A stretch of 64,000 nucleotides of DNA from Cynocephalus volans (lineage: Eukaryota > Chordata > Mammalia > Dermoptera > Cynocephalidae), in contig NC_084464.1 in assembly GCF_027409185.1 (NCBI RefSeq), positions 44,615,095-44,679,094 on the forward strand, written 5' to 3'. The notes beneath the pieces are model-generated. The model saw nothing but the letters and a program-made list of their open reading frames with translations, searched no databases and was not told the DNA's origin. Numbering within the stretch: the first letter of the stretch is position 1; each line of letters starts with the position of its first letter. The position numbers and the translations under genes were made by a program. Positions 20,725 through 38,284 of the stretch are shown in pieces.

Positions 20725-20999
20725 CGGCCGCTGGCTCACTAGATCCGCCCACTTCCAAAAGTGGCCCGCCCAAACTATCTGGGGAGCAGGCGTTGAAATC
20801 AGATCTGATGTTCCGGGGAGCAATCCTGGTGCCCCATTTTCTCCCTTACTTTCTCTCAGGCACAGCCTTACTTCATCTTCCCGCCTCCTCCACATCCACT
20901 TGCAGGAACTTTCTCCCCACAGCCTCAGGGCGGGGCTCTTTCGTCACCTGTCTCCGGGCAGATCTGCCTGGCACAGGTTAGTGCCTCACCGAGAGGACG

Positions 21000-21018
21000 C
21001 AGCGCCCCCTGGCGGGCT
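21000..21018 (-). promoter_or_regulatory. Strong CTCF-like motif by PSMB9
   Basis: On the minus strand this reads AGCCCGCCAGGGGGCGCTG. It agrees with the CTCF core consensus (CCACCAGGGGGCGCTA) at nearly all core positions. It lies about 95 bp upstream of the PSMB9 ATG. Confidence 0.65.
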
Positions 21019-21111
21019 TCGTGAAGGGGCGGGGCTATGGGCTGAGCGCAGCGCGCCGTCCCAGTCGCAAACCAGTGCCCCAAGCAGCGAGCATCGCGGC
21101 GCCTCGCTGAG

Positions 21112-25943
<4,832 letters not shown>

Positions 25944-25974
25944 ATCTTCTTCAGACTTTCCTTCCTTGTTTTGT

Positions 25975-25980
25975 AATAAA
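25975..25980 (+). terminator. PSMB9: PSMB9 polyadenylation signal AATAAA
   Basis: AATAAA lies 32 bp beyond the PSMB9 stop codon, which gives a very short 3' UTR. Confidence 0.9.
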
Positions 25981-26479
25981 CTCTCTCGGACCAGATCCCA
26001 GTATGGTCAATGGTCAATGGGAAATGGGTGCTCAGAGAGATGAAGCTTAGGGGAGGGGGCTTCTTTCCTCCAAGATGTCAGCATACCCTTTTAATTATTT
26101 TGTCCCAGGTCTAAAACATCTTTCCCAGAGAAAGAAGGGGAGAGTATACTAGTAGAAAGAGCCCCATGCAAGACAGGCATGTTGTACTGAGTGATTTTGA
26201 AATATTACAAACAACAAAAATTCTCATTCTGATACCCAAGGGTTGAGGGTACAAGTGAGGAGATGGGAGGAGTTGGACCCACTCCTTTAAGGCTAAGACT
26301 GATCAGTGGACAAGACAGCTACACACATGAAAATCAGCCAAGAGCAACAGCAAACTCACATGTAAAAGAATTCCTTTCATAATGCTTTAATTCACATGAA
26401 AGATCAATGTATGAAAATGCTTAAATATTTTGGGGGCACTGTGAATTTCAGAGAGTAATAAGGATAATCAAAAAAAGCC

Positions 26480-26660
26480 ACATTTATTAAGCCAGCCATG
26501 GCTAAAAGCTTTATAAATTTTATCTCTTAGAAGCCAAACAACAAAAAGCCTATATACGTATTACTACTTCTGTTTAAGGATAGATGGAGGCTTAGAAAGA
26601 TTAAGTCACCTGACCAAGGTCACAGAACAAGTTCAGAAGCTGGGATCTGGGATTTAATTT
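26480..26660 (-). repeat. MIR SINE
   Basis: Antisense MIR: GATGGAGGCTTAGAAAG, AAGTCACCTGACCAAGG, TCACAGAACAAGTTCAGAAG. Confidence 0.75.
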
Positions 26661-26814
26661 TATTGTACGCCTTTCCTCTGCCACTACATAAAAGTTTCCT
26701 CTCCCTCAAGCCTCACATAGCATCTCCTTGAAATCTGCAATAATTAGCCCAGCACGTTTGTTGGCACTTAGGCAGTTGTTACAAGATACCTGAGTAACTG
26801 TATTAAACAAAGCC

Positions 26815-26960
26815 GAGTTCTGGTGCTGTCTTTGCCATGCACTTCCTGAGGACAGGACAAATTATTCCCCTTCTGTGAGCCCTCATTTCCTCTTCTTTCA
26901 AAAGCAAGTGTTGGTGATTTCCAAGGTAATTCACAGCTCTAACACTGAATGCCATTTTGC
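26815..26960 (+). repeat. MIR SINE
   Basis: Sense MIR-like order: CCGAGTTCTGGTGCTGTC, TTCTGTGAGCCCTCATTTCC, then a TTCACAGCTCTAACACTGA tail. Confidence 0.7.
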
Positions 26961-27608
26961 TAATAAGTGAGCAGTTAACAGGCATATTTAACAGAAGTAC
27001 TAGTAGGATGTCAGGCTAAACATACAAATTCAGAGTGCTCTAAAGCAATCATATGCCCTTGAGAGTGTGGAAAAAATGTAAAATTACAAGAGCCTCGAAT
27101 TGTTTCTAGACATGATATTTATTTTGAATTTTAAAATGATTGTTTAAGAGCCAATCTTTCCCCCTGTCACAACTAGAAACTCTGAACAGTATACAAAAAG
27201 CAAGTACTCGAGGACTCTGAAAAGTAAAGAAAAGCAGGTGGGTTGTGAAGAGAGTCTAAACTTGAAGAAGCAACCCTCCCAGGGGTGGTTTTTCAATTTT
27301 TTTCCTTTCCTTTCCCAGCTTTGCTCTGAAGTCAGGCCTCAGGTACAGGGCTGCACTGCGGTGCTAGCACAAGTGCTAAAACTCCAAGAGAAACACTATC
27401 TTTTTGGCCAGAGGAACCAAGAAAAAGGGGCCCCTGTGGGCAGGAGAGTGTAGGGGAATCTCCCAAATGAGAGAGCTGGAGAAGGGGATTCCCTAATTCT
27501 AGGTCTGAACCTTCATGAGTACACGGTTACCCCTGAGCTTCATATGCATGTGACACACCCTAAACAGCACAGCAAAGACTTTAAGAACTAAACTAAGATT
27601 TTCTAAGA

Positions 27609-27702
27609 TTTTTTTTCCTTGTGGCTGGCGGGTATGGGGATCTGAACCCTTGACCTTGGTGCTATAACACTGTGCTTTAACCAGCTGAGCCAACCTGCCA
27701 TA
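27609..27702 (-). mobile_element. tRNA-Ile-derived SINE, monomer
   Basis: Antisense copy with a T-rich left end (the A tail). It contains the complement of the tRNA boxes: GGATCTGAACCC (box B) and ACCAGCTGAGCC (box A), with ends resembling the tRNA-Ile acceptor stem. Confidence 0.75.
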
Positions 27703-27948
27703 CCCTCAACTAAGATTTAAACCTTTTAAAATTAGAAGGCTTATTACTTTTTTTTTTTTTTTTTTGGCCAAATAATTGTGTCCTTGTACCCTTCATTCCA
27801 AAAAGAGTTTGTAGCAGCTTACAGGGACAGGCATATTAGAAGAAGAAGGAGAAGTAGTAATGGGGCAAAGGGAAAATAAAGCTAAGAAAATAAGTGAAGC
27901 CAAAGGGTAAAACTAATTTATAACATGAGTGTCTTTTAAGAAAAAACA

Positions 27949-28148
27949 AGTGGTATGCTGGAGCTGTCTTATACTAGCTAGCATAAGCAGATAATAAAAG
28001 ATTCAGGAGTTTTGCAAGGTAGTTGTAAACCTTTGGTAACTTGATATTAACCATGTTGAAAGTATCTATACTATAGAAATCAGCATGAGCAATGCTACAA
28101 GTCAAAACTTCCTGTTTTTTCCCCAGAGAGCTGGTTTAACAGAACACA
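27949..28148 (+). mobile_element. hAT-like DNA transposon, second copy
   Basis: Shares the order AGTGGTATGCTGG, GTAACTTGATATTAACCA and AATGCTACAA with the element at 25340-25529. The right inverted repeat is degraded. Confidence 0.55.
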
Positions 28149-28277
28149 AATTTATCAGCCAGCTATCAGTGCATAAAAACAGTTGGCTCAGAGCCACAGG
28201 GTAGTGAAAGCAAAAAAGGAAATAAAATTAGCTACAGGATTTATAAATTCATTAAAACAAATCCATCTGATAAAACA

Positions 28278-28280
<3 letters not shown>

Positions 28281-28360
<80 letters not shown>
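28281..28360 (+). repeat. (TG)40 microsatellite
   Basis: Forty uninterrupted TG units lie directly against the tail side of an antisense tRNA-derived SINE. The length suggests a highly polymorphic marker. Confidence 0.97.
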
Positions 28361-28363
<3 letters not shown>

Positions 28364-28437
28364 GGTTATAGAGATCTAAACCGATGACCTTGTTGTTACA
28401 AGGCTACACTCTAACCAACTGAGCTAACTGGCCAGTT
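28361..28437 (-). mobile_element. tRNA-Ile-derived SINE, monomer
   Basis: Antisense tRNA-like body with the complement of box A (CCAACTGAGCTAACTGGCC) and box B region. The (TG)40 repeat occupies the place of the usual A tail. Confidence 0.7.
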
Positions 28438-28639
28438 CTGTATACATAATTTTTCAAGTTACACAGAACTTACTGAAATAGAATAGGCATTATTTTATAA
28501 AGGAAACTCTAATAAATTCTAGAGTATCAGTATCTTTGAACTATCTATGTTCTGCAACATACTATAATAAAATTAGAACTTGATAACAAAAGGATACCTA
28601 AAGTTCTCATGGTCTGTATACTAACAAAATATTGATAAA

Positions 28640-31600
28640 TAACATGGATTTAAAAGGAGCCAGGTGGTAAAAATGTTACATATCAAATATTGTGGGATGC
28701 AGCTAAAGCAGTACTTAGAAAGAGTTTAAGTGGCTTCAAATACATTTATTAAAACAAGAGATGTTAAAAATAAGTGACCTAAAAATTCTCAAAAATTTAG
28801 AAAAAGCAATTGAGCAAAACTGAAGAAATAAGAAATCATAAAGACAAGGATAGAAAGCAGTGAAATAGAGAACAAAAACCAGGAAGCAAAGATTCACAAA
28901 GCCAAAAGCTGCATCTTTAAAAATATCTGTAAGATTTTCAGACTTAGAACAGGACTGATCGTGGATAAGAAAGAGAAAAAAATGAATAAACAAAACACAA
29001 TGAAAATGGGTGTCTAGCTACAGATACAACAGAGATATAATAAAGAGTATTATGAAGAAGCATATGCTAATAAATTTGAAAACCTAGGTGAGGTAAATTT
29101 TTAGAAATGTGCAATGTACCAAAATTAGCACAAGAGGAAATGCAAAACTTGCCTATACCAGTAAATACGGAAAAAATGGGAAAAGCTCTCAACAGCCTCT
29201 GATAAAAAAATTTTTTTTTAAAGTGCCCAGATGATTTCACAGCTGAGTCCATCAGACATTTAAGGAGCATGCAATGCTTATCTAATGCATTTTTTTCTAG
29301 AAAATAGAAAAAAGGTTAAAAGCTGCCCAGTTAATTTTATCAGGCTAGTGTAATCTTGATTCCAAATCGAAGTATGGAAAATTCAAGGAAGGAAAATAAT
29401 AGGCCTTGAACATAATGGAAAAAAATAAATATTTACAAACTGAATTAAACAGTACTAAAAATAATAATACATCAAGATCAAATGGAAAATCCTTGGAATG
29501 CAAGGATGACTCAATATAATAACATTTATTATTATAATCCACCATATTCATAGACTAAAAAAGAAAAAGTTAAATATCCAATGGTTGACAATGTTAAATA
29601 TCCATTTATGATTTTTCAAAAACATTTAAGGAACCAGGAATCAAATAAAACTTTTTTATCTGGGTAAATATTTTATTTCAAAAAATCGATAACAAGCAAT
29701 ATACATAATAGAAAAATCTTAGGTGCCCAAGACAAGAATGCCCACTATAATTACTAGTTTAACATAGCACTGGACTTCCAGCTCATGCACAAGGAAAGAA
29801 AAAGAAATGAATGGACTGGATAAAGCTATTGTTATTTGAAGATCATGCGACTATTAGGAAAAAAACAGAAGCAGCAGCTATTGAAAGAATTTATCAAGGT
29901 TTTTAGCCATAAGAACAACTTACAAAAATTAATAATATTTCCCTACACCAGAATAACCAATAGGAAATACAATAAAAATTAGAAACTATTTACAATAACC
30001 AAAAAACTAGAAAACAGCAACTGACTTAATCGAGAATTCATAGAAAAATGTAAAACTCTAAAAAAAGTCATTGAATATGATTTTAAATAATGGAGAGTCA
30101 TTTTGTGTTCTTGGGTAGGACCACAGTCTCATAAAGATATCAGTTGTCCCCCACAAAATTAATCTTTAAATTTAATATAATTCCAGTTGAAAACCCACTT
30201 GACCTTTTTGAGGAAATTTATTCTAAAATATATATAATAGAGTAAGTTTTCTCAAATAGCTAAGCAATCCTTTTAAAAAGAACGATATAAAAGGGACACT
30301 GTCTTAAGAAATATTAAGACATTCAGTGGAAGACTTTCTATTTTTATTTTGTAAAAAAAGACATACCATAAATCCAGTAGTTATAAAGAAAAGATTAATT
30401 AACAAGGGAACAGAATTCCAAAATGAGGTATGGAAATAAAGAGCTAAGAAACAAACCCATATATATACAGGAGTCTAATATGTAAGAAAGTTGGCACCAT
30501 AAGTTATAAGGAAACGATGGATTATTTAGTAAACGTTATTAGGAAAAATGGCTCACTATATAAAAAAAATAAAACTGGATGCTGACCTGTGCTACATACA
30601 GTAGCATACTACAGGTGAGTTCAAGTCATAAAAGAGGAATGATGTGAAACCTTAAATTTAGTAGAATAAAAAGTAAAAAATTATCTTTGTGACCAGTGGA
30701 AGGGAAGAACTTCTTCATATAAACCTCCAAGATTCATACTGAAAAATATTTTATTATTTTATTAAAGAGTTTTTTTAATGAAGGAGACATGGACAATACT
30801 TATAAACAAAAAACAGAATGAGAGATGACATTTACATTATCTAAAACCAACCAGGGATAATACCTAGAATATACAATAAATATCTGAAAATCAATAACAT
30901 AAAGGTAGCAGCCCCTAGAGAAAAATGCACAAAGGACATAAACATGGAGATTATACTCTTGGGATTTATAAATATGGAGTTTTAAGAGAAAACATAAAAG
31001 AGTAATGAGCATTTCAAGAGAAAATCAAACTCAGTCATGATCACGGTAAGACAAATTCCAACAGTACTGATACATTACTTTACACCTAATAGACCGGAAA
31101 ACACTAGAGACATAATGCCAAACGTTGGTGAGGAAATAGGGGTGAAGGAAGCCTCCTGCACTGCTAGTGAAAATGTCAACTGGCACAGCCATTCTGGAAA
31201 GAATTTTGTTATTCTTAATCAAATTAAGTGTGCAAAACACTCTATGACCCAACAGTTCCACTCCACCCCCTCAACTGTCCTATGTCCTATGTCCTCCGTA
31301 AAGAGACTTGCATGAGGCTGTTATCTGTAAGATTATTTGTGGTGACAAGGAAGTGGAGGCAACCTTCATGTCTATCAGACAGAAACAGGAAAAACGTTGT
31401 GAATTCACAGGCTGGAGTACTGTGAAGAAGTTAAAAGAAGTACATTAAATGTACACACACTATTGTGGATGGATCTTTAAAACGAAAGGGTAAGAAAAAC
31501 AATGAATTATTTAGCACAAAACCATTCACTTTAAAGATATGTACACATGAAACAATATACATTTTGCAAGAATACATACAACAAGAGATACATATAAAAC

Positions 31601-31720
31601 ACATTAGAATGGTCGCCTTTAGTGAGAGGAAGGAAATTGGAAGTGAAAAATGTGGATAAAAAGGAATAAATAATAAACACAAGATTTTATATGGACCAAT
31701 GATGGCCATATTTCATAAAC
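28640..31720 (+). mobile_element. Old, decayed L1 (ORF2 to 3' region)
   Basis: Scattered L1 ORF2-like segments occur in order: GGATGCAGCTAAAGCAGTAC, GAAGAAGCATATGCTAATAA, GCCCAAGACAAGAATGCCCA, and later CCAAACGTTGGTGAGGAAAT and ACCCAACAGTTCCACTCC. No frame longer than a few dozen codons survives. Confidence 0.75.
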
Positions 31721-32330
31721 GGAGGAATATAATTAATTCCACCATTTGCATCTGAGGTTAAAAAAAAATCAATGACTGAAAGAAAATCATAGCTCTGAGA
31801 GAAATTTTTTCTGTATTTCCATGACAAATATTAGATAATTTCCCATTTTTCCCAACCAACTAAATATTAGAGTGTTCAATTGAAGATCAGGATTTAGAAA
31901 GGGAGAGTAGGGATTAAGAGTCCTACTACTCAGATTCCTCCCTATATCTGCAGCCTCTCTCTCCAATGTATATGTACTTATTTTTTTATTTATAAATCTT
32001 TTAGAATCTAATAAGCATGTTCTATTTCATATAACAGACTAAAATATATGGATTATCTTTGTTCTTCTTACCAAATTAACTCTGTTGGCTATGGGTATAG
32101 AATACAAGAAAAGTCCTTTGGACTTATTCAAAACATTGGAGATTGGTTCAGCAGTATTCACCTTTACCCAACAATGTTTATGACAGAATTCCATATATAG
32201 CATAAGTATATATGCATTCAAAAACTAAAAGATGATGTATGGGGATTTGATTTTTATCTAAACTGTTGACTTGGGAGAGGGTGGATTTCTCTAGGAAATA
32301 GCCTTCTCTAGGAAATGGCTTGCATTAGTC
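31720..32330. other. Intergenic AT-rich sequence
   Basis: I see no gene or clear repeat here. Confidence 0.5.
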
Positions 32331-32716
32331 AGGGTTCTCCAGAGAAACAGAACCAATAGGATGTGTATATAGACAGATTTATTTTAAGGAATTGGCTCAT
32401 ATGATTGTGGGGCTGGCAAGTTCAAATTCTATAACAAAGTTGGAGACCCAGGGAAGAGTCGATGTTGCAGTTGAGTCCAAAGGCCATCTGGAGGCAGAAT
32501 TCCCTCTTCCTTGGAGGACCTCAGACTTTTTCTCGTAGGCGTTCAATTGACTGGAAGTCCCACTCACATTAGAGAGGGTTATCTGCTTTATTGAAAGTCT
32601 GCTGATTTAAGTGTTAATCTCGTCTAAAAAATATATTCACAGCAACATGTAGACTGTTACCCACATCTCCAGGAACCATAGCCTAGCCAACTTGACACAT
32701 AAAATTAACCATCACA
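32331..32716 (-). mobile_element. Solo LTR-like retroelement
   Basis: Begins TGCATTAGTCAGGGTTCTCC and ends with AACCATCACA, so the ends are TG...CA. It contains AGAGAAACAGAACCAATAGG and AGCCAACTTGACACATAAAA, familiar from old mammalian ERVL-type LTRs. I infer the minus orientation. No clear target duplication remains, and I do not name the family. Confidence 0.6.
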
Positions 32717-33289
32717 AAACTCGAGGTGAAACTTCAAGGTAAATGTGGCAGGAGTGTTGAGGAAGGAAATTAACTCAGTATTAAATAGTTAGGACAGCTG
32801 AATCATCACTGAAGAGCTGAACCAACCTTACATCCAAGGTAACATACGACAGGGTTTTAGACAAGGATAAGTACCAGACAAATACCAGGTGATTCAGTTG
32901 AGGTTTTTGTCCCAACCTGCATAGGCTAGGTCTTCATACTTCCTTAGAAAGCATACAAAGGAAAAAGAATAAATTAAAACCTTTTAATCCAAACTCAAGA
33001 CATGAATGAAAAATTGTAAAATTCTCTATTGCAGTTTTACAGGATACCTTTTCTCTTGTAACCTAGCACAAATATGGATGAGGGTCAAGCCTAAGGTCTG
33101 ATGATGAAGGTTGTGAAGTTGTAGAAATGTTAATTGCATAACCCTACAGGGGCTCTTATGCTCAGCTAATGCAGCTGGTTGGGATGGATTTGGGACTCTG
33201 CGATATGAAATGGGGACATATGAGCAGACACAGAGAATTCTGAGAACTATGAATCACCAATTCCTCTCGGAAGTCCCTGCTGGAAGAAG

Positions 33290-33370
33290 CAATAGTTATC
33301 TATTGCTATATCACAACTGATGCCAAAATTTAATAGCTTAAAATAACAAACATTTACTATTGGGCATTAT
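33290..33370 (+). repeat. Fragment of an interspersed repeat
   Basis: ATAGTTATCTATTGCTATAT and following bases match the better preserved copy at 33738. Confidence 0.5.
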
Positions 33371-33579
33371 TGGGACAAGGCGAGAAATTTTAACATGAAT
33401 TATATATTTGATAATACTGTATTAATTTTAAGTGTCTTGGGGATGACAATGGTATTGTAGTTATGCAGGAAAAATGTCCTTGCTCTTAAAGTATACATGA
33501 CAAAATATTTAGGGGTGAAGTGTCATAATGTCCACAGATTACTCTCAAATGGTTTAACAAAATAGTTCTTCAACAGTAA

Positions 33580-33735
33580 ATGGAAAAATAAAATGTAGAG
33601 TATTTATACAGCAAAAAACCATATAAACAATGAAAATGAATGAACCACTAAGGCTTCAACAACATGGATGAGTCTCATAGAAACATTATTGAGTGAAGAA
33701 GCCAGACACACAGAAAAATGCACACATACTCGTAT
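33580..33735 (+). mobile_element. Old L1 3' fragment
   Basis: Contains CAACAACATGGATGAGTCTC and GTGAAGAAGCCAGACACA, typical of the end of ORF2 in old L1s. Confidence 0.65.
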
Positions 33736-33737
33736 GT

Positions 33738-34060
33738 TTCAGTTATCTATTGCTGTGTAGCAAACCACCCCCAAACGAAATGGCTTACAACAAAAACAAG
33801 CATTTTACTATCTCTGCGAGTCAGTGAGTTAACTGGGCTTTAGGAGCCACCAATGCAGCACATAAACCAAAGCACTTATTCTCCCACACAGCACCTGCGA
33901 GGATGGGCACCAGACAAATGCTGGTGGGAATGTAATTAAAGGGCTCAGCGGAAGCTGAGGATTTAGAAAGGGAGTGTATGGACACGGGGTGTGCCCCCTG
34001 GCTGCCCATCACATCTGAACACCTTTAGCGTACTGTGAAATGTCCCCTACCTTATGAGCT
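33738..34060 (+). repeat. Ancient interspersed repeat (medium reiterated type)
   Basis: Starts CAGTTATCTATTGCTGTGTA, then GCAAACCACCCCCAAACG and TGGCTTACAACAAAAACAAG. This is a common mammalian repeat that I recognise but do not name. Confidence 0.5.
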
Positions 34061-35810
34061 CTGCCTCCCTATAGTAGAAATGGGAAAACTCACTTCCCCT
34101 AGCCCACTTTGAAGCTAGGACACAAATACAGGAACTAGGTCCGACCACTCAAGTTCATCCACCTGCGACTTCAAAAGTGAGCCACAGGAGGAAATGGGGA
34201 TCGACCTTGTGTTCATTCCTCTGACGAAGGTGACAGAAGCAGCAACTGGCTTTGGGGGAAGCAGTGGTAAAAAGGTGAAGTCCCTGGAACAGAAGTGGCT
34301 CAGGAGGTGTATTCAGCAGAGGTTTCAGGGAAGCCCCGTTCCTAACAACACAACAAACAGCAACATCTAGAGGCCCCGGGCAGCGGCAGGAATGTGGCTT
34401 TCCAGACCTGTCCTGTGTGTAGTTTGGGCCTTTACAGATGCAAGACGAGCCTCCCATCTGTTGTTCCAGCATTTCCACTCTGAACACCTAATTCTGAGAG
34501 AAATTTGTTAGACTTTTCAAAGTTTTATCAAACTCATTAATGAGGAAACCAGGAGACTTGATTCAAAGAGTACTTGAAAAACGAGATGTATGTAGTCAGT
34601 AAGGTAAGGTTACTACATTAGATTCAAAATGGTTGATGTACTACAGGCAAGAAAATCATAACCATGGCATTATCTTCTTTACCAGAGAAAAAGCAAAGCC
34701 GTCATACTTTATCAGCTTTCTACAGATTAACCTCTAATCATACAGGACCGGCTGGGTTCTTGGGAGGAAAGTTACAATCCCTAAAACACTCAGGTTTTGA
34801 TCAGGCAGGATTATGAGAAAATATTCAAGGATGATATCAGATAATCAAGCAAGCACAATTTTGTTTATTTCTAATTTGGGGACATTTTTCCTACATAATT
34901 CCTGACCTTAAGGTACATAATTGATCAAATAAGATTCTTCAGAAATATTCAAATTCAGCCTCATTAATATGATAGTCTCATATTTGGCCTGCTTTAGGAT
35001 TAAGATGTAAAGACCTCCTTATTGTATAGTTAACAAAGCAAAGGTCTTACGATATTAAGGCCAGACAGGTCACAACTGTCTGGAAGCCTTTACCCAAAAA
35101 GGTCATAATTTTAATCATAACCAGGAATATTTTTATTGTCACTCATCAACTCATTTATTCTGAGAACCCTCCCTCAACTCACATCCTCAGAATTTTGCTT
35201 GCATTGCCTATAACTGTGGAGAAATTCCATTTCCTGAGATGCCCAAAGTTCACCAGAGATCCTGGCTTGTCAGAGTAACATCCTTTTCCACCTGTCAGGT
35301 GGAAACTCAATAAGCTATGAACCAGTGTCCTAGGAGGGCTTTGTAAGATTTGTTTCCACATATGAACTGAATTCCTTGCTTTGCTTTTAAATATTTTAAT
35401 ACCCAACTGAATGAGATTTCCTTTTAAATGTGACATTTCTGGCATGAGCACGTTTCCAAATTTGTAAATAGAAAGAGTGTTGAACCACTGCACATTACTA
35501 CATTACTATCAAAAAATAAAGCTCCCCATAAAAGGCATATTATTTGCAGAAAAGAACTATATACCAAGTTTTCTATGGAATCCTCATATAATATCAGTGA
35601 TGCTGTCTACAAAAATGTTTGATCATTTATAGATGTACAAGTGTTATAAAAAGCAAAATTTCACTCAATGTCCTTTAACAAAGGATAGCTGAGATTTTCC
35701 TAAGCTTAAAATATTGTAAAAGCATTTGTCAGAATTCCAATTAATAAGGTCATAATCATCCTTAATGTCTCCTGAGTATTTATACCTTGTAATCTATATT
35801 AAGATTTACT
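34060..35810. other. Intergenic sequence
   Basis: I see no gene and no clearly identifiable repeat. Confidence 0.5.
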
Positions 35811-35814
35811 ATAG

Positions 35815-36000
35815 GAGAAGTAGAGAGTAGAATAAAGATTACCAGAGACTCAAAGGGGAGAGGGGGAGGAGAAGAGATGGATTAACAGGTACAAAACTAT
35901 GCTACCTACCATAAGTGAATCATTGTGCAGGATATACATGTATTGAAACAATGCACTATACATGTCAAAATAAAAGAATTTATGACCAATTGCAAAAAGA
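35815..36000 (+). mobile_element. Old L1 3' UTR fragment
   Basis: GTAGAGAGTAGAATAAAGAT, TACCAGAGACTC and GGTACAAAACTATGCTACC follow the order seen in old L1 3' UTRs. Confidence 0.6.
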
Positions 36001-36732
36001 TAAATCATCATAATTAAACATCCTCTAACAATTTTATCCAGTCTTATTTTTTGTTCCATCGATCTTGGGCTAGAAAACTATGTTAATGAATTCATCTGCT
36101 TCTGTACTAAAACAGTTGTATAAAGTCCAATTTTTAAGTCCTCTGGTACAATCTGACTGATGTCAGTAGGTGACAATGTCAGTTTAAACTGGTAAGTTTG
36201 TTCTTTCAAGTCTATTCCCTGCAATACCAAGAGTCAAGAATACCTGGTCAAGTCACTTCCACTGAGCAGCTGAGATTGTCTTTTTCTGTTGCTTCTCTCA
36301 AAAGACTCAATTTTTAATGAGTGGCTTATAGTCAAGCCTTCAGGCAAGCATGAGGAAAAAGCACAAAGCATCTGTTTATGACAAGACCAGATGGCTCTGT
36401 TTAATTTATTACAGCAACCGAGAATATCAGAATAGAAGAGTATATAATCTTCCATACGTCACTATCTCACAGGACTTACCAGTCGTTCCTCCAAAGGGAA
36501 GAGCACAGTTTAGACAACGGGATCACTGACAACTTTCCATGGTCTTCTGATCCATCCTATACGTGTGTATGAGGAGTCCTACCACCAATCGACAAGTGTA
36601 TCTTAACCCAGAAACAAAATCTTCCTATAAATTAATGTATTAACAGTCACTGTGCCAGACTTGGAACATGAACAAGAGTATGTTTTTACCCTTCCTGAAA
36701 TACATGCAGTCACCAAAACATATATTAATAAT

Positions 36733-37400
36733 GTTTTTTTCCATTTCTGATTAGGGTAAAATGCATATAACATAAGAATTTCCATTTTAAGCGTTTCTAA
36801 ACATACCATTGTGTGGAATTAATTACATTCACAATGCTGTGCAACTGCTACCTCTGTCTGTTTCCAGACCTTTTTCATCATCTGTTTTAGTCTGTTTGTG
36901 TTGCTTAAAACAGAATACACAGAACTGGGTGATTTATAAAGAAAAATGAAATTTATTGCTTACAGTTTCTGAGGCTGGGAAGTCCATAGTCCATCTGGTG
37001 GTGGTGACAGTGACCCAAGGGTCTCACATTGCAAGATGATCAAAGCAGAGAGAAAGACAGATTCTCCTCTTCTTTTAAAGCCCTCAGAACCACGCCCCTG
37101 ACCACCACTTTTAATCCGTTCACTACTTCGAGGTCCTACAATCCAATCACCTCTTCAAAGCTCCACCTTTCAATGACCATAATAGGATTTCCCACCCTCT
37201 TAACAGTCACAGTGGGGGCTAAGTTTCTAATACATAAAACGTAGGGGATACAATTCAAGCTTCAGTGACTTTTGCGGGGGACATAATTCAATCCACTACA
37301 TCATCTTAAACATAATAAACTCTGTACCCTTTAAGCAATAACTTCTTGTTATTTCTTTGCCCCTGTTTCTGATAACCTCTAATCTACTTCTGTCTCTGAA
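36733..37400 (-). mobile_element. Old L1 3' fragment split by a solo LTR
   Basis: The left part (36733-36882) holds ACATTCACAATGCTGTGCAA. The right part (37301-37400) continues the same consensus with AACTCTGTACCCTTTAAGCA. The MaLR LTR at 36883-37300 lies between them. Confidence 0.65.
36883..37300 (-). mobile_element. Solo MaLR LTR (MST/MLT1 type)
   Basis: This 418 bp insert has TG...CA ends and a 5 bp target duplication TCATC at 36878-36882 and 37301-37305. On the minus strand it begins TGTAGTGGATTGAATTATGT and ends ACAGACTAAAACA. Only the LTR is present, with no internal sequence. Confidence 0.85.
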
Positions 37401-37910
37401 AATTTTTTCTTTTATTTTTTTTAAATAAACCCATGATAATTTTATATATTTTTGGAGTACAATATGATATTTGGGTACATTTATACACCATGCAATGATC
37501 ATAGGGTAATTAGCATATCCATGACCTCAAACATTTGTCACCTCTTTGTGTTAGGAACATTCAACATCCTCTCAATCTGCTACTTGAAGTCACACAGTGA
37601 TTTGCTGTTGACTGTGGTCTCCCTAGATTGCTATGGAACACTAGATCATGTTCTTCCTATCTCTCTGCTATTTTGTGTACACTGACCACCCTCTCCCCAT
37701 CCCCCACCCCACTAGTCTCCAGTAACTACTATTCTACTCTACTTCTATGAGATAACTTTTTTTGCTTCCACATATGAATAAGAACATATGGTATTTCTAT
37801 TTCTGCTCCTGGCTTATTTCACTCAACATAATTTTCTCCAAGTTCATCCACATTGCTGCCAATGGCAGAATTTCATTCTTTTTTATGGCTGAGTAGTATT
37901 CCATTGTGTA

Positions 37911-37942
<32 letters not shown>

Positions 37943-38100
37943 CCACATTTCCTTTATCCAGCCATCCTTTGATGGACATTTAGGTTAATTCTAAATCTTA
38001 GCTATTGTGAATACAGCCACGGTAAGTACAGGAGTGCAGGTATCCCTTCGACTTGATTTCTAATCCAGTGGAACACGATAGAGAATTCAGAAATATATTA
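37395..38100 (-). mobile_element. L1 3' end, antisense
   Basis: Contains the antisense L1 3' UTR and ORF2 end: ATGGCTGAGTAGTATTCCAT, CACATTTCCTTTATCCAGCC. A (TG)n/(TA)n tract at 37910-37942 interrupts it. Confidence 0.85.
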
Positions 38101-38284
38101 ATATTTTTACCTGGACAAAATTAACCTAGAAAAGGTTGAGCTCCTATTTTCTTATTTTTCATCTTTTACCATATTGTGGGTTTGACACACAGGTTAGCTC
38201 TTGATAGTACAGAATTAATTTAAAATACATAAAGCCTAATTACTTCGACCGTCCTACATTTTATAACGTGAAAGATTAGGCCTT

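Larger units (their letters stand above)
20513..21111. promoter_or_regulatory. Divergent TAP1 / PSMB9 promoter
   Basis: About 600 bp separate the TAP1 ATG (minus) from the PSMB9 ATG (plus). The interval holds a GC box (GGGGCGGGCC, 20631-20640), a perfect NF-kappaB site (20654-20663), an IRF/GAS composite (20708-20724) and a second GC-rich CpG cluster next to PSMB9. The human counterpart is a well-known TATA-less bidirectional promoter with the same three kinds of site. Confidence 0.9.
26000..27600. other. Intergenic sequence downstream of PSMB9
   Basis: I see no gene. Two MIR copies are recognisable (26480-26660 antisense, 26815-26960 sense). Confidence 0.6.
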
